Source: Cytophagaceae bacterium (lineage in GTDB: Bacteria > Bacteroidota > Bacteroidia > Cytophagales > Spirosomataceae). Taken from it: a stretch of DNA of 64,000 bases. Made by a program: the position numbers and the translations under genes. Location of the stretch: NCBI GenBank assembly GCA_947450365.1, contig CANFVE010000009.1, positions 29,657-93,656 of the forward strand. The letters are read 5' to 3'. The notes below the pieces were generated by a model. It was not told the DNA's origin and searched no databases. It saw only the letters and a list, made by a program, of their open reading frames with translations. This document shows, in pieces, positions 46,834 to 57,400 of this stretch. Within the stretch, counting starts at the first letter, position 1; every line of letters starts with the position of its first letter.

Positions 46834-48276
46834 ATGTCTGTTCAATTAGCCGGTGGAATTCTTGCCATCTATTTTGCCTTACTTTTAGTGATTTCCTATT
46901 TTACTTCCAAAGGCGCAGATACCCATGCATTTTTCACAGCCAATCGGGAATCTCCTTGGTGGTTAGTTGCCTTCGGGATGATTGGCACCTCGATTTCAGG
47001 ACTAACGTTTATTTCCGTTCCAGGGGCAGTCGGAAAAACCTCATTTACCTATTATCAAGTCATTTTAGGGCATTCCTTGGGCTATTTAACCATCGCCCTC
47101 GTCCTCATGCCCTTATATTACCGTTTAAACCTGATCTCCATTTATGGCTATTTGGAAAAACGATTTGGTTTTTGGTCCTATAAAACGGGTTCTGCCTTCT
47201 TTTTACTATCTCGAACGATCGGTTCAGCGGCTCGTCTCTATTTGGCCGTCAACGTATTACAAATCGCGATTTTCGCACCCATCGGCGTGCCATTCGTAGT
47301 TACGGTATTTATTTCCATCTTTTTAATTTGGCTATATACGCATCGTGGGGGTGTCAAAACGATTATCTGGACGGATACCTTACAGACCTTGTTTTTATTA
47401 GTTGCACTCTTTATTACGATCTATTTAGTGGGCCAACGGATGAACATGGGTTTCAGCGATATGGTGCAAACCATCTCAAATAGCCCTTATTCGCATATGT
47501 TCGAGTGGGACTGGAAAAACCCACATTTCTTCGGGAAAGACTTTTTAGCAGGGGTATTTATTGCCATTGTCATGACGGGCTTAGATCAGGATTTGATGCA
47601 AAAAAACCTGACGTGTAAATCGATTGGGGAAGCACAAAAAAACATGTTCTGGTTTTATTGGGTGCTTTTATTGATCAATTTACTGTTTTTATCCCTCGGC
47701 GCCCTGCTTTATATCTATGCACAGGCCAATCAGATTGCGATTCCGGCTAAAACAGATGAGCTGTATCCCCTATTAGCTTTAGGGGGCCAATTTGGCACCT
47801 TAGCCGCGGTTACCTTCTTATTAGGCATTATTGCCGCATCCTATGCGAGTTCTGATTCAGCGTTGACGGCCTTAACAACCTCTTTTTGTATTGACTTTTT
47901 ACGCATTGAAAAATTTCAAGAAGAGAAACGTACTAAAATCAAACACCGCGTTCATTTGGGATTTTCCTTCTTATTCTTCATCGTTATAGGCTTATTTCAT
48001 CTGTTTAATAATCAGGAATTGATTGCCGCGGTGTTTAATTTAGCCGGATATACCTATGGGCCTTTGTTGGGCTTATTCTCCTTCGGATTATTCACAAAAA
48101 AGGCAGTTCGGGACAAATTAGTTCCGGCGGTTTGTGTTGCCTCTCCTGTGATCACTTTTGTGCTTGAAAGTCAATCACAGACTTGGTTTGGCGGCTTTGG
48201 ATTCGCGAAATTAATTGTAAACGGATTTATTTGCTTTTGCCTTTTATGGCTTATACGCAAAAAAGGCGACCAATAA
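46834..48276 (+). CDS. sodium:solute symporter
   Basis: This encodes 480 residues with about 13 transmembrane helices of the SSS family. GMIGTSISGLTFISVPGAVG (helix 1-2 region) and YASSDSALTALTTSFCIDFL are recognisable family blocks. It imports an organic solute with sodium; the solute cannot be told. It stands alone, divergent from clpS. The last codons lie in the terminator stem. Confidence 0.9.
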   Translation: MSVQLAGGILAIYFALLLVISYFTSKGADTHAFFTANRESPWWLVAFGMIGTSISGLTFISVPGAVGKTSFTYYQVILGHSLGYLTIALVLMPLYYRLNLISIYGYLEKRFGFWSYKTGSAFFLLSRTIGSAARLYLAVNVLQIAIFAPIGVPFVVTVFISIFLIWLYTHRGGVKTIIWTDTLQTLFLLVALFITIYLVGQRMNMGFSDMVQTISNSPYSHMFEWDWKNPHFFGKDFLAGVFIAIVMTGLDQDLMQKNLTCKSIGEAQKNMFWFYWVLLLINLLFLSLGALLYIYAQANQIAIPAKTDELYPLLALGGQFGTLAAVTFLLGIIAASYASSDSALTALTTSFCIDFLRIEKFQEEKRTKIKHRVHLGFSFLFFIVIGLFHLFNNQELIAAVFNLAGYTYGPLLGLFSFGLFTKKAVRDKLVPAVCVASPVITFVLESQSQTWFGGFGFAKLIVNGFICFCLLWLIRKKGDQ

Positions 48277-48290
48277 GTCGCCTTTTTTTT
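48259..48290. terminator. terminator overlapping the end of the symporter gene
   Basis: AAAAAAGGCGAC (48259-48270) pairs with GTCGCCTTTTTT (48277-48288) around CAATAA, which contains the stop codon. It works for both converging genes. Confidence 0.9.
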
Positions 48291-48309
48291 ATTCCTCAAA
48301 AGTTCTGGA

Positions 48310-48873
48310 CTAGTTTTGGATAAACTCGCCGTTTGCTTTTAATTCAATTTCTTCGCCTACTACGGCTGCTGGCATAGAACCCACACCGAAAGCAGTACGG
48401 TTTAAAGTACCTGTAAATTTAAATCCTGCGATTTTCTTTCCAGCTTTATTGGTGGTCGTTCCGTTTAGGTTTCCGTCTAACGTAACAGATTTTGTTACCC
48501 CGTGCATGGTTAAATCACCAACCAATTTGTATTTACGATCCGCAACTTTCTTGAAAGACTTGGAAACGAATGAAATCGTTGGATATTTAGCCACATCAAA
48601 GAAATCAGCTGATTTCAAGTGACCATCCCGACGATCATTATCCGTAAATACCGTGTTTACATCCGCTGTCAATTCAAATGTCGCATCCGAAAAATCATCC
48701 TTCGTAGAAGTCAATGTCGCATCTGAAATTTTAAATGCACCTTCCACATCTGAAATCGATAAGTGGACTACGCTGAAACCTACTTTTGAGTGGGCTTTAT
48801 CCACCGAGAATTTTTGTGCTTGTGCAACAAATACAAAGGCCGAAAGAGCCAAAAGCAATACCAATTTTTTCAT
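48310..48873 (-). CDS. YceI-family periplasmic lipid-binding protein
   Basis: This encodes 187 residues. The signal peptide (1-19, ending FVAQA) precedes a lipocalin-like beta barrel of the YceI family, with FSVDKAHSKVGFSVVHLSI at the start and the RDGHLKSADFFDVAKYPTIS block. Members bind isoprenoid-type lipids. Upstream (48874-48963) is AT-rich without a clear promoter. Confidence 0.92.
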   Translation of the reverse strand: MKKLVLLLALSAFVFVAQAQKFSVDKAHSKVGFSVVHLSISDVEGAFKISDATLTSTKDDFSDATFELTADVNTVFTDNDRRDGHLKSADFFDVAKYPTISFVSKSFKKVADRKYKLVGDLTMHGVTKSVTLDGNLNGTTTNKAGKKIAGFKFTGTLNRTAFGVGSMPAAVVGEEIELKANGEFIQN

Positions 48874-48963
48874 GATTTTTATTTTTTTTGTTTAACGTTT
48901 AAAATTAGCGAATCTAGTGTCAATAATACAAGTTTTAAGACCTAAATGATTATTATGTCGACA

Positions 48964-51639
48964 TTATAAATTCTTTTTCACTTCCTCTACATCATCCATT
49001 TCGATGGTTTTCTTGATTTTTCGCCAGTCGATGGATTTATTATATTTCAGTAAAGTTTTATCTGGATCAAATACCCGCTTATCCGGAACGACCAATTGAT
49101 ACGGCCTAAAATCAGGCTTTTCTGTAAAAAAATCGTCCAACACACTCGCCGTTTGATCATAATGATTCACCGGAGGAATCCCCAATAACCCATAAATTAC
49201 GCGCAAAATGGAACCAAAATTCGCATGGGTATGGGACACATAATCCTTTTTCACATAAGGGCCCGCCATCATTAATACACTACGGTGAGCATCCACATGA
49301 TCCGAACCTCCTTGCGGATCATCTTCGGTCACGATAACTAACATATTCTTCCAATAGGGTGTGTGCGACAAGAACTGCAACATCCGACCTAATGCCAAAT
49401 CATTATCCTCCATAAAGGAATGCCTGAAGGGAAATCCATCCACGGTCGACGTATCTGCGCCATGGTCATTCGACAACTGGATTGTCACCAAGGAAGGCAT
49501 TTTCCCTTTGCCGCTCAACCATTTGCTCGTAAACTCAGATTCAAACTGAGCCACCCGAAACTGATCCGGAATACTCATATTAAATCCCGCATAATTGTGA
49601 CTGGTGTTTGGATATAAAGCTTTTTGCATCGGAACCATCACTATGTGCCCCGCACCTGTCAAGGTATCATCCCAATCTTCCCGCACATGGCCTGTCTCAT
49701 TGGCCTCCCCAAAATTATAAAATGAGATATGCTGACGTTCTAAAGCCTCCCAAATCCCCCCAATTTCAGCATAATCTTCCGGATCCATACTTCCCGTGGT
49801 GGCTGGAAAGCGACGCCCAGGCGCTTTCGAGAATATTTTAGCCGTTTTGGAGACACTCGAATTGGCTTCTACCCATTCGTTCGGAATCACGCCCATCATC
49901 CAATGGTGCCCATGAATGGAAGCATCACTGTCACAATAAAAATTATCACTCATCGAAAATGCCTTCGCGATCTTATGGTGATTCGGCATCACATCTACAT
50001 GCTCGAAATGATGTAAGGAGTCTTCAACCGTTTGATCTAAGCCATAACGTGCCAAAGTCGGATCTCCATTAGCCCCTTTAAACTGACCAAAAATCTCATC
50101 ATAGGTTCTATTTTCCTTCGTAATGTAGACGATGTGTTTGATGGGTGAAGCACTATTGGAACCGAATGAAAAGGTTTTATTGCCACGCTTGGCGACCTGA
50201 TTGACCTGAAAGGTATTGTTTTTTACCTCTTGGGTATAGGTAGCTAATTGGGGCCCAGCAGGCATTTCGATCGTTTGAAAGGTACCTAATTGTATATCTC
50301 CTACATAAGAACCTTGTTCAGGTGCTTTAAAATCTTTTCCACCATTAGGACCTGCGCCATAGCCTCGGCTCGAGGTAACATACATCCTTTTTTCGTCGGC
50401 CGAAAGGGCTACGCGAGTGGGTCCCCAACCTGTGGGAATAAATCCTTTCGTTTGCTGACTTTTTACATCGATCACCGCCACCGCATTTAGGCCTAAACAG
50501 GTCACATACAATGTTTTTTCATCCTTGGATAAGTTAATTCCAAAGGGCAAATAGCCTCTTCGTTTGTCCAAAAGAGGTGAAAATCGAATGGGAATGTGGG
50601 ATTTAATTTTTCGGGTTTTGATGTCGATCACGGCGATGTTGTCATTCGTGGCATTTGTCACAAAGGCCCATTGAGATCCCACCGCTAGTGAATTTGGGCT
50701 AGATCCACCCACCACTTCCATTTCTTCCACCATCTCGCCTAATTGAAATCCAGGTTTGAATTTTTTGACGATTTGATTGGTCTGTAAATCAATTTGAAAT
50801 ACGCTCATCGCCTCATCCGATCGCGGATCACCTAAACCCGGTATTTTTTTACCTTCGATTTCAGTTCCCTCCCGCGATTCCTTCGTGTCATTTCCATAAG
50901 GATGGTACGGGATGTATTGTGATTTTAAATTTTTCGGGGTTGTTCCTTCCACCAAAGGATAGGCATACATGCCCACATTGGCCTCAAACGCATATTTTTG
51001 ATCCGGACTTATTTGAATTCCAAAAGGCAAACGACCCGTGGGAACGCTGGCAATTAATTTCCCTGTGCCTATATCGATTCTCACCATGCGGTAATTCGCC
51101 CGGTCCAGCACTAAAAGTTCATTTTTACTGGTCAATAAAGCCAAATCCGAGGTGAAGCTATCCTCGAAACTTTGATTTCCAACGGTTCCGTTCAAGGAAA
51201 AAGTTCGGATCACTTGGCCCGATTCGATCGCTACCTCCAACACCGTTCCCGCATCTCCCCCACTCAGGTAAACATGACGGCTATCCCGTGAAAAAACAAC
51301 TCCTAAAAAAGAACTCTTTCCATAAGGCGACAATTTCGAAGGTGTGCCGAATTTTGGAAAGCGTTTTTTCGTTTGCGTTTGCAAATCGATGCGCGTAAAA
51401 GCTCCATTATGTAGGGTTACAGCCCATTTTCCATCCGGGCTAATGGCCATACCAAAGGGATCACTCGTGATACGCAAGGTTTTTCCCGCAGGTTTTACAT
51501 AGCGTCCGCTAGGCAAAATAGAGATACCTTGGGTATCAATTTTGGCAAATTGTTGCGTACCGGGAACCTCTAATATTTGTTGGGCGCCAACAGGAAAAAA
51601 CATCCCAAGACTCAGAAGTAAGGCAAAAAATAATTTCAT
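48964..51639 (-). CDS. bifunctional YVTN-propeller / phosphoesterase-superfamily secreted protein
   Basis: This encodes 891 residues from ATG 51639, which gives a signal peptide ending FPVGAQ. The N-terminal half (about 30-500) is a YncE-like beta propeller (FVTNATNDNIAVIDIKTRKI, YLPFGINLSKDEKTLYVTCL). The C-terminal half (about 520-870) belongs to the AcpA/alkaline-phosphatase-like phosphoesterase family (KHIVYITKENRTYDEIFGQF, VTEDDPQGGSDHVDAHRS). It probably hydrolyses phosphoesters in the periplasm or outside. It is 76 bases downstream of the alcohol dehydrogenase gene on the same strand. Confidence 0.87.
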   Translation of the reverse strand: MKLFFALLLSLGMFFPVGAQQILEVPGTQQFAKIDTQGISILPSGRYVKPAGKTLRITSDPFGMAISPDGKWAVTLHNGAFTRIDLQTQTKKRFPKFGTPSKLSPYGKSSFLGVVFSRDSRHVYLSGGDAGTVLEVAIESGQVIRTFSLNGTVGNQSFEDSFTSDLALLTSKNELLVLDRANYRMVRIDIGTGKLIASVPTGRLPFGIQISPDQKYAFEANVGMYAYPLVEGTTPKNLKSQYIPYHPYGNDTKESREGTEIEGKKIPGLGDPRSDEAMSVFQIDLQTNQIVKKFKPGFQLGEMVEEMEVVGGSSPNSLAVGSQWAFVTNATNDNIAVIDIKTRKIKSHIPIRFSPLLDKRRGYLPFGINLSKDEKTLYVTCLGLNAVAVIDVKSQQTKGFIPTGWGPTRVALSADEKRMYVTSSRGYGAGPNGGKDFKAPEQGSYVGDIQLGTFQTIEMPAGPQLATYTQEVKNNTFQVNQVAKRGNKTFSFGSNSASPIKHIVYITKENRTYDEIFGQFKGANGDPTLARYGLDQTVEDSLHHFEHVDVMPNHHKIAKAFSMSDNFYCDSDASIHGHHWMMGVIPNEWVEANSSVSKTAKIFSKAPGRRFPATTGSMDPEDYAEIGGIWEALERQHISFYNFGEANETGHVREDWDDTLTGAGHIVMVPMQKALYPNTSHNYAGFNMSIPDQFRVAQFESEFTSKWLSGKGKMPSLVTIQLSNDHGADTSTVDGFPFRHSFMEDNDLALGRMLQFLSHTPYWKNMLVIVTEDDPQGGSDHVDAHRSVLMMAGPYVKKDYVSHTHANFGSILRVIYGLLGIPPVNHYDQTASVLDDFFTEKPDFRPYQLVVPDKRVFDPDKTLLKYNKSIDWRKIKKTIEMDDVEEVKKNL

Positions 51640-51715
51640 ATCGTTTAATTTTCCGTGAAGGTAAGGAATAAAATTTTTACACATTTTACCGTTATGTTAA
51701 CACCTATTTTCTCTA

Positions 51716-52732
51716 TTAATCCAGTTGAATAATCGCCTTAATCACCCCTGTTTGAGGATCTAATAAACGAGAAAATTTGGAGGGAACATCCTCAAAGGCT
51801 AGCCGATGCGTGATGAAATCATGGGCGACGATTTGCCCAGTCTTCATCGCATCGATGACCCGCTGGAAATCTTCTTTCGTCGCGTTCCGACTACTCATCA
51901 AAGTCCCCTCCCGCTTATGAAATTCAGGATGCGATAACGAAATGGATTGCAATTGAAGCCCAATCAACACAAAAATCCCCCCATGCGACATATAGGAAAA
52001 ACTAGTTTCAATGGCCTTTACATTTCCCGTAGCATCAATAACCACCTCCGGCATTTGGCCATTCGTATAGGCTTGCAAAGATGCCATTGCATTTTCTTTC
52101 AAGGGGTTTATAGCCAAAGAAATCCCCCATTTTTGTTGGACATGAGCCAATCGTTGTGCATTTACATCCATCAAAATAACATCTGCACCCGCAATTTGAG
52201 CCATTTTAACCGTGCCTAAGCCGATTGGACCCGCCCCGACGACCAATACGCGATCTCTCTTTTGAATGTGTGCTCTGCGTATTCCATGGGCACCTATGGC
52301 CAAGGGTTCCACGAGCGCCAATTCGTCCAGGGACAAATCAGGATCCTTCATTAAATTGGCAATGGGCACCTGAAAATATTCTGCCATTCCCCCATCTACG
52401 TGGACGCCTGCTACTTGAATATGTGTACAACAATTGGTTTTGCCTGTTTGGCACGCCCGACAGTCCCCGCACGAATAATAAGGTACAATCGTCACAAAAT
52501 CTCCCTTCTTGAAAACTGAGTCTTCCTCGATATCGACGATTTCTCCGGCCAATTCATGACCTAAAACGCGAGGATACGAGAAAAATGGTTGAGTTCCCTC
52601 GAAGGCATGTAAATCCGTTCCACATATGCCGATCCGACGTATTTTCAAGAGGGCAAACCCAGGTTTGGATATAGGCAAATCTACCTTTTGAAATTCCCAA
52701 AACCCGGGTTCGATACATGATAATTGCTTCAT
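51716..52732 (-). CDS. zinc-dependent alcohol/polyol dehydrogenase (MDR family)
   Basis: This encodes 338 residues. Catalytic-zinc residues are in RRIGICGTDLHAF and LGHELAGEI. The structural-zinc cysteines are in CGDCRACQTGKTNCC, and the NAD(P) fold is VLVVGAGPIGLGTVKMAQIA. It is most like sorbitol, galactitol or L-gulonate-type sugar dehydrogenases. It begins 2 bases after the porin gene, so uptake and oxidation of one sugar or polyol is a reasonable guess. Confidence 0.88.
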   Translation of the reverse strand: MKQLSCIEPGFWEFQKVDLPISKPGFALLKIRRIGICGTDLHAFEGTQPFFSYPRVLGHELAGEIVDIEEDSVFKKGDFVTIVPYYSCGDCRACQTGKTNCCTHIQVAGVHVDGGMAEYFQVPIANLMKDPDLSLDELALVEPLAIGAHGIRRAHIQKRDRVLVVGAGPIGLGTVKMAQIAGADVILMDVNAQRLAHVQQKWGISLAINPLKENAMASLQAYTNGQMPEVVIDATGNVKAIETSFSYMSHGGIFVLIGLQLQSISLSHPEFHKREGTLMSSRNATKEDFQRVIDAMKTGQIVAHDFITHRLAFEDVPSKFSRLLDPQTGVIKAIIQLD

Positions 52733-52734
52733 GA

Positions 52735-54135
52735 CTAAAACTTTAAGGCATTTCGTAAGGCAAAATAAATCACATCTTTCCCCACGCCCGTATCTTTCAA
52801 ATAATCACCCGCGGCACAATACCCCATTTCCAACTGCAAGGCCCAATGTTTAGTCGGGAAGTAATTAGCCTCTAAGGCATAAATTTGACAAATTTCTCGT
52901 TCCTGGCTATCGATTTTTTTACCTAAAATCGGGCGCATGGGAGTCATGTTGGGGGTGAAAATCCCATCAGCTGTTTGGGTTCGATTGACAAAGGAACCAC
53001 GCAGGGTGACCAGCCATTTATTCGATTGTTGATACCGAATATATGGACTTAGGTTTAGCGTATTCGTGATATTGAGCCCAACAGTTTGGCCAAAGGGAGG
53101 TCGGGCAAATAATGTATTAAAAGTATTCAACTCCCCATCATAATTCGACACATCGCCAGGTACGTAATTGCCACTAAAACCTAGATATCCATGACGCAGC
53201 GGAGAAAAATTAAAATCCCATACACCCATAAAGGCGTTGATTTGTAAGTTTTCGAAGGAGCCACTTTGGTGTGCCACTTCCACATCATAATTGACCGCAC
53301 CTAGATCTGAATACAAGCGAAAACCAAGGGTATGTCGTTTTTCAAGGCCTTTTTTGAACATATATTCCCGTAACGTACTTTCGAAATAGAAATAATACAG
53401 ATCTAAATTCGCCCGTTTGGGCTTAAACGCATGTGAATAATAGGCCCCGCCTAAAATTTCCGAGGAGCGTACATCGTCCCAGGCACCTGGGTTCATTTTA
53501 ATTGGATTGGATAAAAAGGCCTCGAATTTATTTTTCTGAAATTGATATTTCAGGGTTGCGCCATAAAAGGGCTGACGCGTATTTGGTCCTTCTTTGGTGG
53601 CCACGAATCGTTCTACGCCCCAGGAATATTCTTGTCGGCCCACTCGTACGATCATATGAGGCGCAAGGCTAGCTTCGGCAAACAATTGATGAATGGATAA
53701 TTCATTTTGGTCCAATTGCGACGTGATGGGATTTGGATTCCAAAACCGCATGGTATTGTTTAATTGAGCAAAAATTCGAAATTTTTGAGCCCATTGGAGA
53801 TTGGCATGTAGCATGATGCGGTGCATCAATTGATGTGGACTTTCTGTCTCAAAATTTGACGGAACCTCACCAAAATTCACATTTGTGTAGGACTGATATT
53901 GTTCACGCCATTCCCCACCGATACTCAATTTAACTGGCCCACCCAGTGAAATCAATTTCCACTTTTCATCCCATGATTTTTTTAATGAATCATGTCTCAA
54001 ATAGGAAAAATCGTCATCGAAGCGAATTCGCGCAATATGTTGGGCACTCAATGATGCACTGAGCAATACTCCCAAAAGCACAAAACCGACTTTTTTTACA
54101 GACAAAATAGGCACATTCAAAAATTGAAATGGCAA
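52735..54135 (-). CDS. outer-membrane porin of the alginate-export family
   Basis: This encodes 466 residues. A signal peptide (about 1-31, ending SASLSAQ) precedes a beta barrel. WREQYQSYTNVNFGEVP, VGRQEYSWGVERFV and the final YFALRNALKF are typical of the alginate-export-like barrel family, which in Bacteroidota is used for varied substrates. It is followed at 2 bases by the dehydrogenase gene. The 290 bases upstream (54136-54425) contain two small inverted or direct repeats but no gene. Confidence 0.8.
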   Translation of the reverse strand: MPFQFLNVPILSVKKVGFVLLGVLLSASLSAQHIARIRFDDDFSYLRHDSLKKSWDEKWKLISLGGPVKLSIGGEWREQYQSYTNVNFGEVPSNFETESPHQLMHRIMLHANLQWAQKFRIFAQLNNTMRFWNPNPITSQLDQNELSIHQLFAEASLAPHMIVRVGRQEYSWGVERFVATKEGPNTRQPFYGATLKYQFQKNKFEAFLSNPIKMNPGAWDDVRSSEILGGAYYSHAFKPKRANLDLYYFYFESTLREYMFKKGLEKRHTLGFRLYSDLGAVNYDVEVAHQSGSFENLQINAFMGVWDFNFSPLRHGYLGFSGNYVPGDVSNYDGELNTFNTLFARPPFGQTVGLNITNTLNLSPYIRYQQSNKWLVTLRGSFVNRTQTADGIFTPNMTPMRPILGKKIDSQEREICQIYALEANYFPTKHWALQLEMGYCAAGDYLKDTGVGKDVIYFALRNALKF

Positions 54136-54425
54136 ATTAGGGAATTTTCTTTGGGAATTAATCCTGAAAGAATCACATTATCATAAACCTGAGGAATGAA
54201 AAATAATTTTATTCCTGGGTAAATTGACAATTTTACCAATTTGACAAGTAAAATAGTAAGGCTCGATTGAAATGACCCCACAAGCCCTTTGAAATTCCCA
54301 TAAAAATTACCGAAATTCATCAAGCCATTTTTCCTAAACTAGAATTAAACGCATCGTTTATTGACTCAGTTTAGAAAACCTGGAGAAAAGAACTTACCTA
54401 CGAATACAAATTAATACATCAACAA
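54136..54425. promoter_or_regulatory. porin-tricorn divergent intergenic region
   Basis: The 290-base gap lies between divergently transcribed genes. It holds an imperfect palindrome GGTAAATTG-A-CAATTTTACC (54218-54237), a direct repeat of TTGACA (54224-54229 and 54241-54246), and a hairpin-like GGAAT/ATTCC pair (54193-54215). No consensus TAnnTTTG is clear for the tricorn gene. A 68-codon minus-strand frame here has no support. Confidence 0.35.
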
Positions 54426-57400
54426 ATGAAAAAAACCTTGACAACAATCGCCCTCAGCGCATGTTTCGGCATGCTTCAGGCACAGAATCCACTTATTTTA
54501 CGACAACCCGCCATCAATCCCGATGGATCTAAAATCGCTTTTTCCTTTCAAGGAGACATTTGGACCGTAGCGACCCAAGGGGGCAAAGCCAGCCGATTAA
54601 CCATCCATGAGGCCTATGAAAGCAATCCTGTTTTTAGCCCAGATGGTAAACAAATCGCCTTTAATGGCCAGCGATTTGGCGAAAATGACTTATTTAGCAT
54701 TCCGGCAGAAGGAGGCCCTTCGAAACGAATGACCTTTCATTCCGTGGCGGATAATTTAGCTTCATGGCATTCAAATGGTCAATTGTTTTTCACCACCAAT
54801 CGCGAATTCAAACAAATCGAAAGACCCCAAGAAATCTATAGCATTTCAGCCAATGGAGGTACCGAAAAACGTGTTTTGGATGCACTAGGCTACGAACCTT
54901 CGCTTTCCCCCGACGGAAAGCTTATGGCTTTTGTCCGTGGAGATATCAATCCCGTAGCACGCGAAGCCTATGATGGAAGCTCAAACCGGGATATTTGGAT
55001 CTACAACACCCAATCGAAAAGTTTTGCAAAACTCAATGCATTCAAAACCAATGACATCCAACCGCAATGGGGCCCGAATCACCTCCTCTATTTTCTAAGT
55101 AGTCAAGACGGCTCCTACAATATCTACCGCTTGGCGTTAGATGCCAATGGCAAACAAACAGGGACACCGGAACGTCTGACCAACTTTAAAAATGAATCCA
55201 TCCGCCATTTTAGCCTTTCCGCCGATGGACAAAGCATCGTTTTTGAAAAGGATACACATATCTACACGATGAAAACGGCGAAAGGAAGCCCAACAGTGGT
55301 ACATGTAGAAATCAGTACAGATGAGCGCTTGGACGCGAGTGAGGAAAAGACCTATGCTTCTGAGGCGAATCAATTTTCAGTATCCCCCTCGGGTGAATTT
55401 GTGGCCTTGAATATACGTGGAGAGATTTTTGTGAAGTCGGTGGACAAGGAAAACCCTCGCAGCATCAATGCCTCCAATCATCCGTTTCGGGACATTCAGC
55501 CGACTTGGCTTTCCGACAAAGCCTTGCTTTTCCTTAGTGACCGAAAAAATGGCAATTATGACCTTTACTTATATCGAAGTGCTGACACGACAGAAACCAA
55601 TATTTTCAAGAGTTTAAAGCATGAATTAATTGCGTTAACAAATACCCTGGAAGATGAATCAAACGTTTCCATTTCACCCGATGGCAAAAAAATCACCTAT
55701 GTACGCGGAAAAGGAACGTTTATTTTGGCCGATATCGATGCCAAAGGAAAAATCAGCAAAGAGCGTATTCTATCGAATGGTTGGAATCCCCCAAGTGATT
55801 TAGCATGGAGCCCGGATAATAAATGGGTGGCTTATGCGGCCACTGATTTGTATTTCAACCAAGAGGTTTTCATTGCATCCACGACTGAGAAAGAATTTAA
55901 ACCCGTGAATGTGTCTATGCATCCTCGTACCGACCGGAACCCGGTTTGGAGTCCAGATGGCTCGAAATTAGGCTTTATTTCGGAACGTAGTGTGGAAAAA
56001 AGCGCGGATATCGTATTCGTTTGGTTGAGAAAAGAAGATGCTGAAAAAGAAAAACAAGACTGGTTGGAAAAAGATAAACCCAAACCTGAAAGTCCAGCAG
56101 CCGCGGCCGTTTCAGCTGGGTCAGCAAAACCAGATGCGCCGAAAAAGGCCATGAAAGATATTCTCATTGACCTAGACAAAATTCACGAGCGTATCGTCCG
56201 CGTCACGACCTTCCCGGGCGATGAGCGCGAATTAGCTATTTCAAAAGATGGAGATACTTTTTATTATACGACGAATAGTAGTACGGCGAAAGGTCGGGAT
56301 TTATACAGCATCAAATGGGACGGTTCTGATTTAAAAGAAATCACCAAAGGCGGCTCGAATCCAGGCAATATCGCCATGGATAAGGACGGTAAATACTTGT
56401 ATTACAGCCGAATGGGCGGTGGCATCGCGCGTATCGATGTAAAAACGAGTATGACGGAAAATTTTCCATATGTGGCTAAAATGAAAATCAATTATTTGGA
56501 GGAAAGAACACAGCTTTTCGAAGAGGCTTGGCGTACCATTCGCGATGGATTTTATGATCCTAAATTTCATGGCCATGATTGGAAAGCGCTACATGACAAA
56601 TACAAGGAACGTTGCATTTACGCAAGTACCAGTACGGATTTTAGGGACATGTTTAATTTGATGTTAGGGGAATTGAATTCCTCCCATATGGGCTTTACGA
56701 CCCCAGAACGCCTAAAAACCCAACGAGAAAGCACCGCTTATGTAGGGGTAGAAATTAGTCCAGAAGAGCAAGGAATGCGTATCATGCGCGTCATTCCTGG
56801 AAGCCCTGCGGATAAGGTAGCCAGTAAATTGGCGGTGGGTGAACTCATAAGCTCGGTAAACGGAGAAACCATCAGCAATGACAAGAATTTCTATGCCTTA
56901 TTAACGGGTCTTGTGAATGAAAAAGTAGCGCTTCAGGTCATCGGGAAAGACGGAAAATCACGGGATGTGGCGATGCGTTTGACGAATAATTTGGCTGACG
57001 AATTATATGAAGAATGGGTGGACAATCGGAAAAAAATGGTCGATGAGTTATCCAAAGGCCGATTGGGCTACCTGCATATTCGAGGCATGGACTTTCCAAG
57101 CTTTGAGACAGTTGAACGCGAATTTACCGCAGCCGGCTATGGAAAAGAAGGAATGATTATCGACGTGCGGTACAATGGCGGCGGAAGTACAACGGATTAT
57201 TTAATGACCATTTTAAATTACAAACAACATGCCTATACGATTCCTAGGGGTGCCAGTGAGAATTTAGAAAAGGATAAATTGAAATTCCGGGATTATTATC
57301 CTGTCGGGGAGCGTTTGGTGTATGCGGCATGGACAAAACCATCGATTGCACTTTGTAATGAAGGAAGTTATTCGAATGCTGAAATTTTCTCGCATGCGTA

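Noticed and set aside
54224-54246. TTGACA repeats as sigma-70 -35 boxes
   Set aside because: This phylum uses TTTG/TAnnTTTG promoters; the hexamers have no matching downstream element and are better viewed as repeats.
54117-54323. A 68-codon minus-strand frame before the porin gene
   Set aside because: It overlaps the porin signal-peptide region in another frame and has no coding-like composition or start context.
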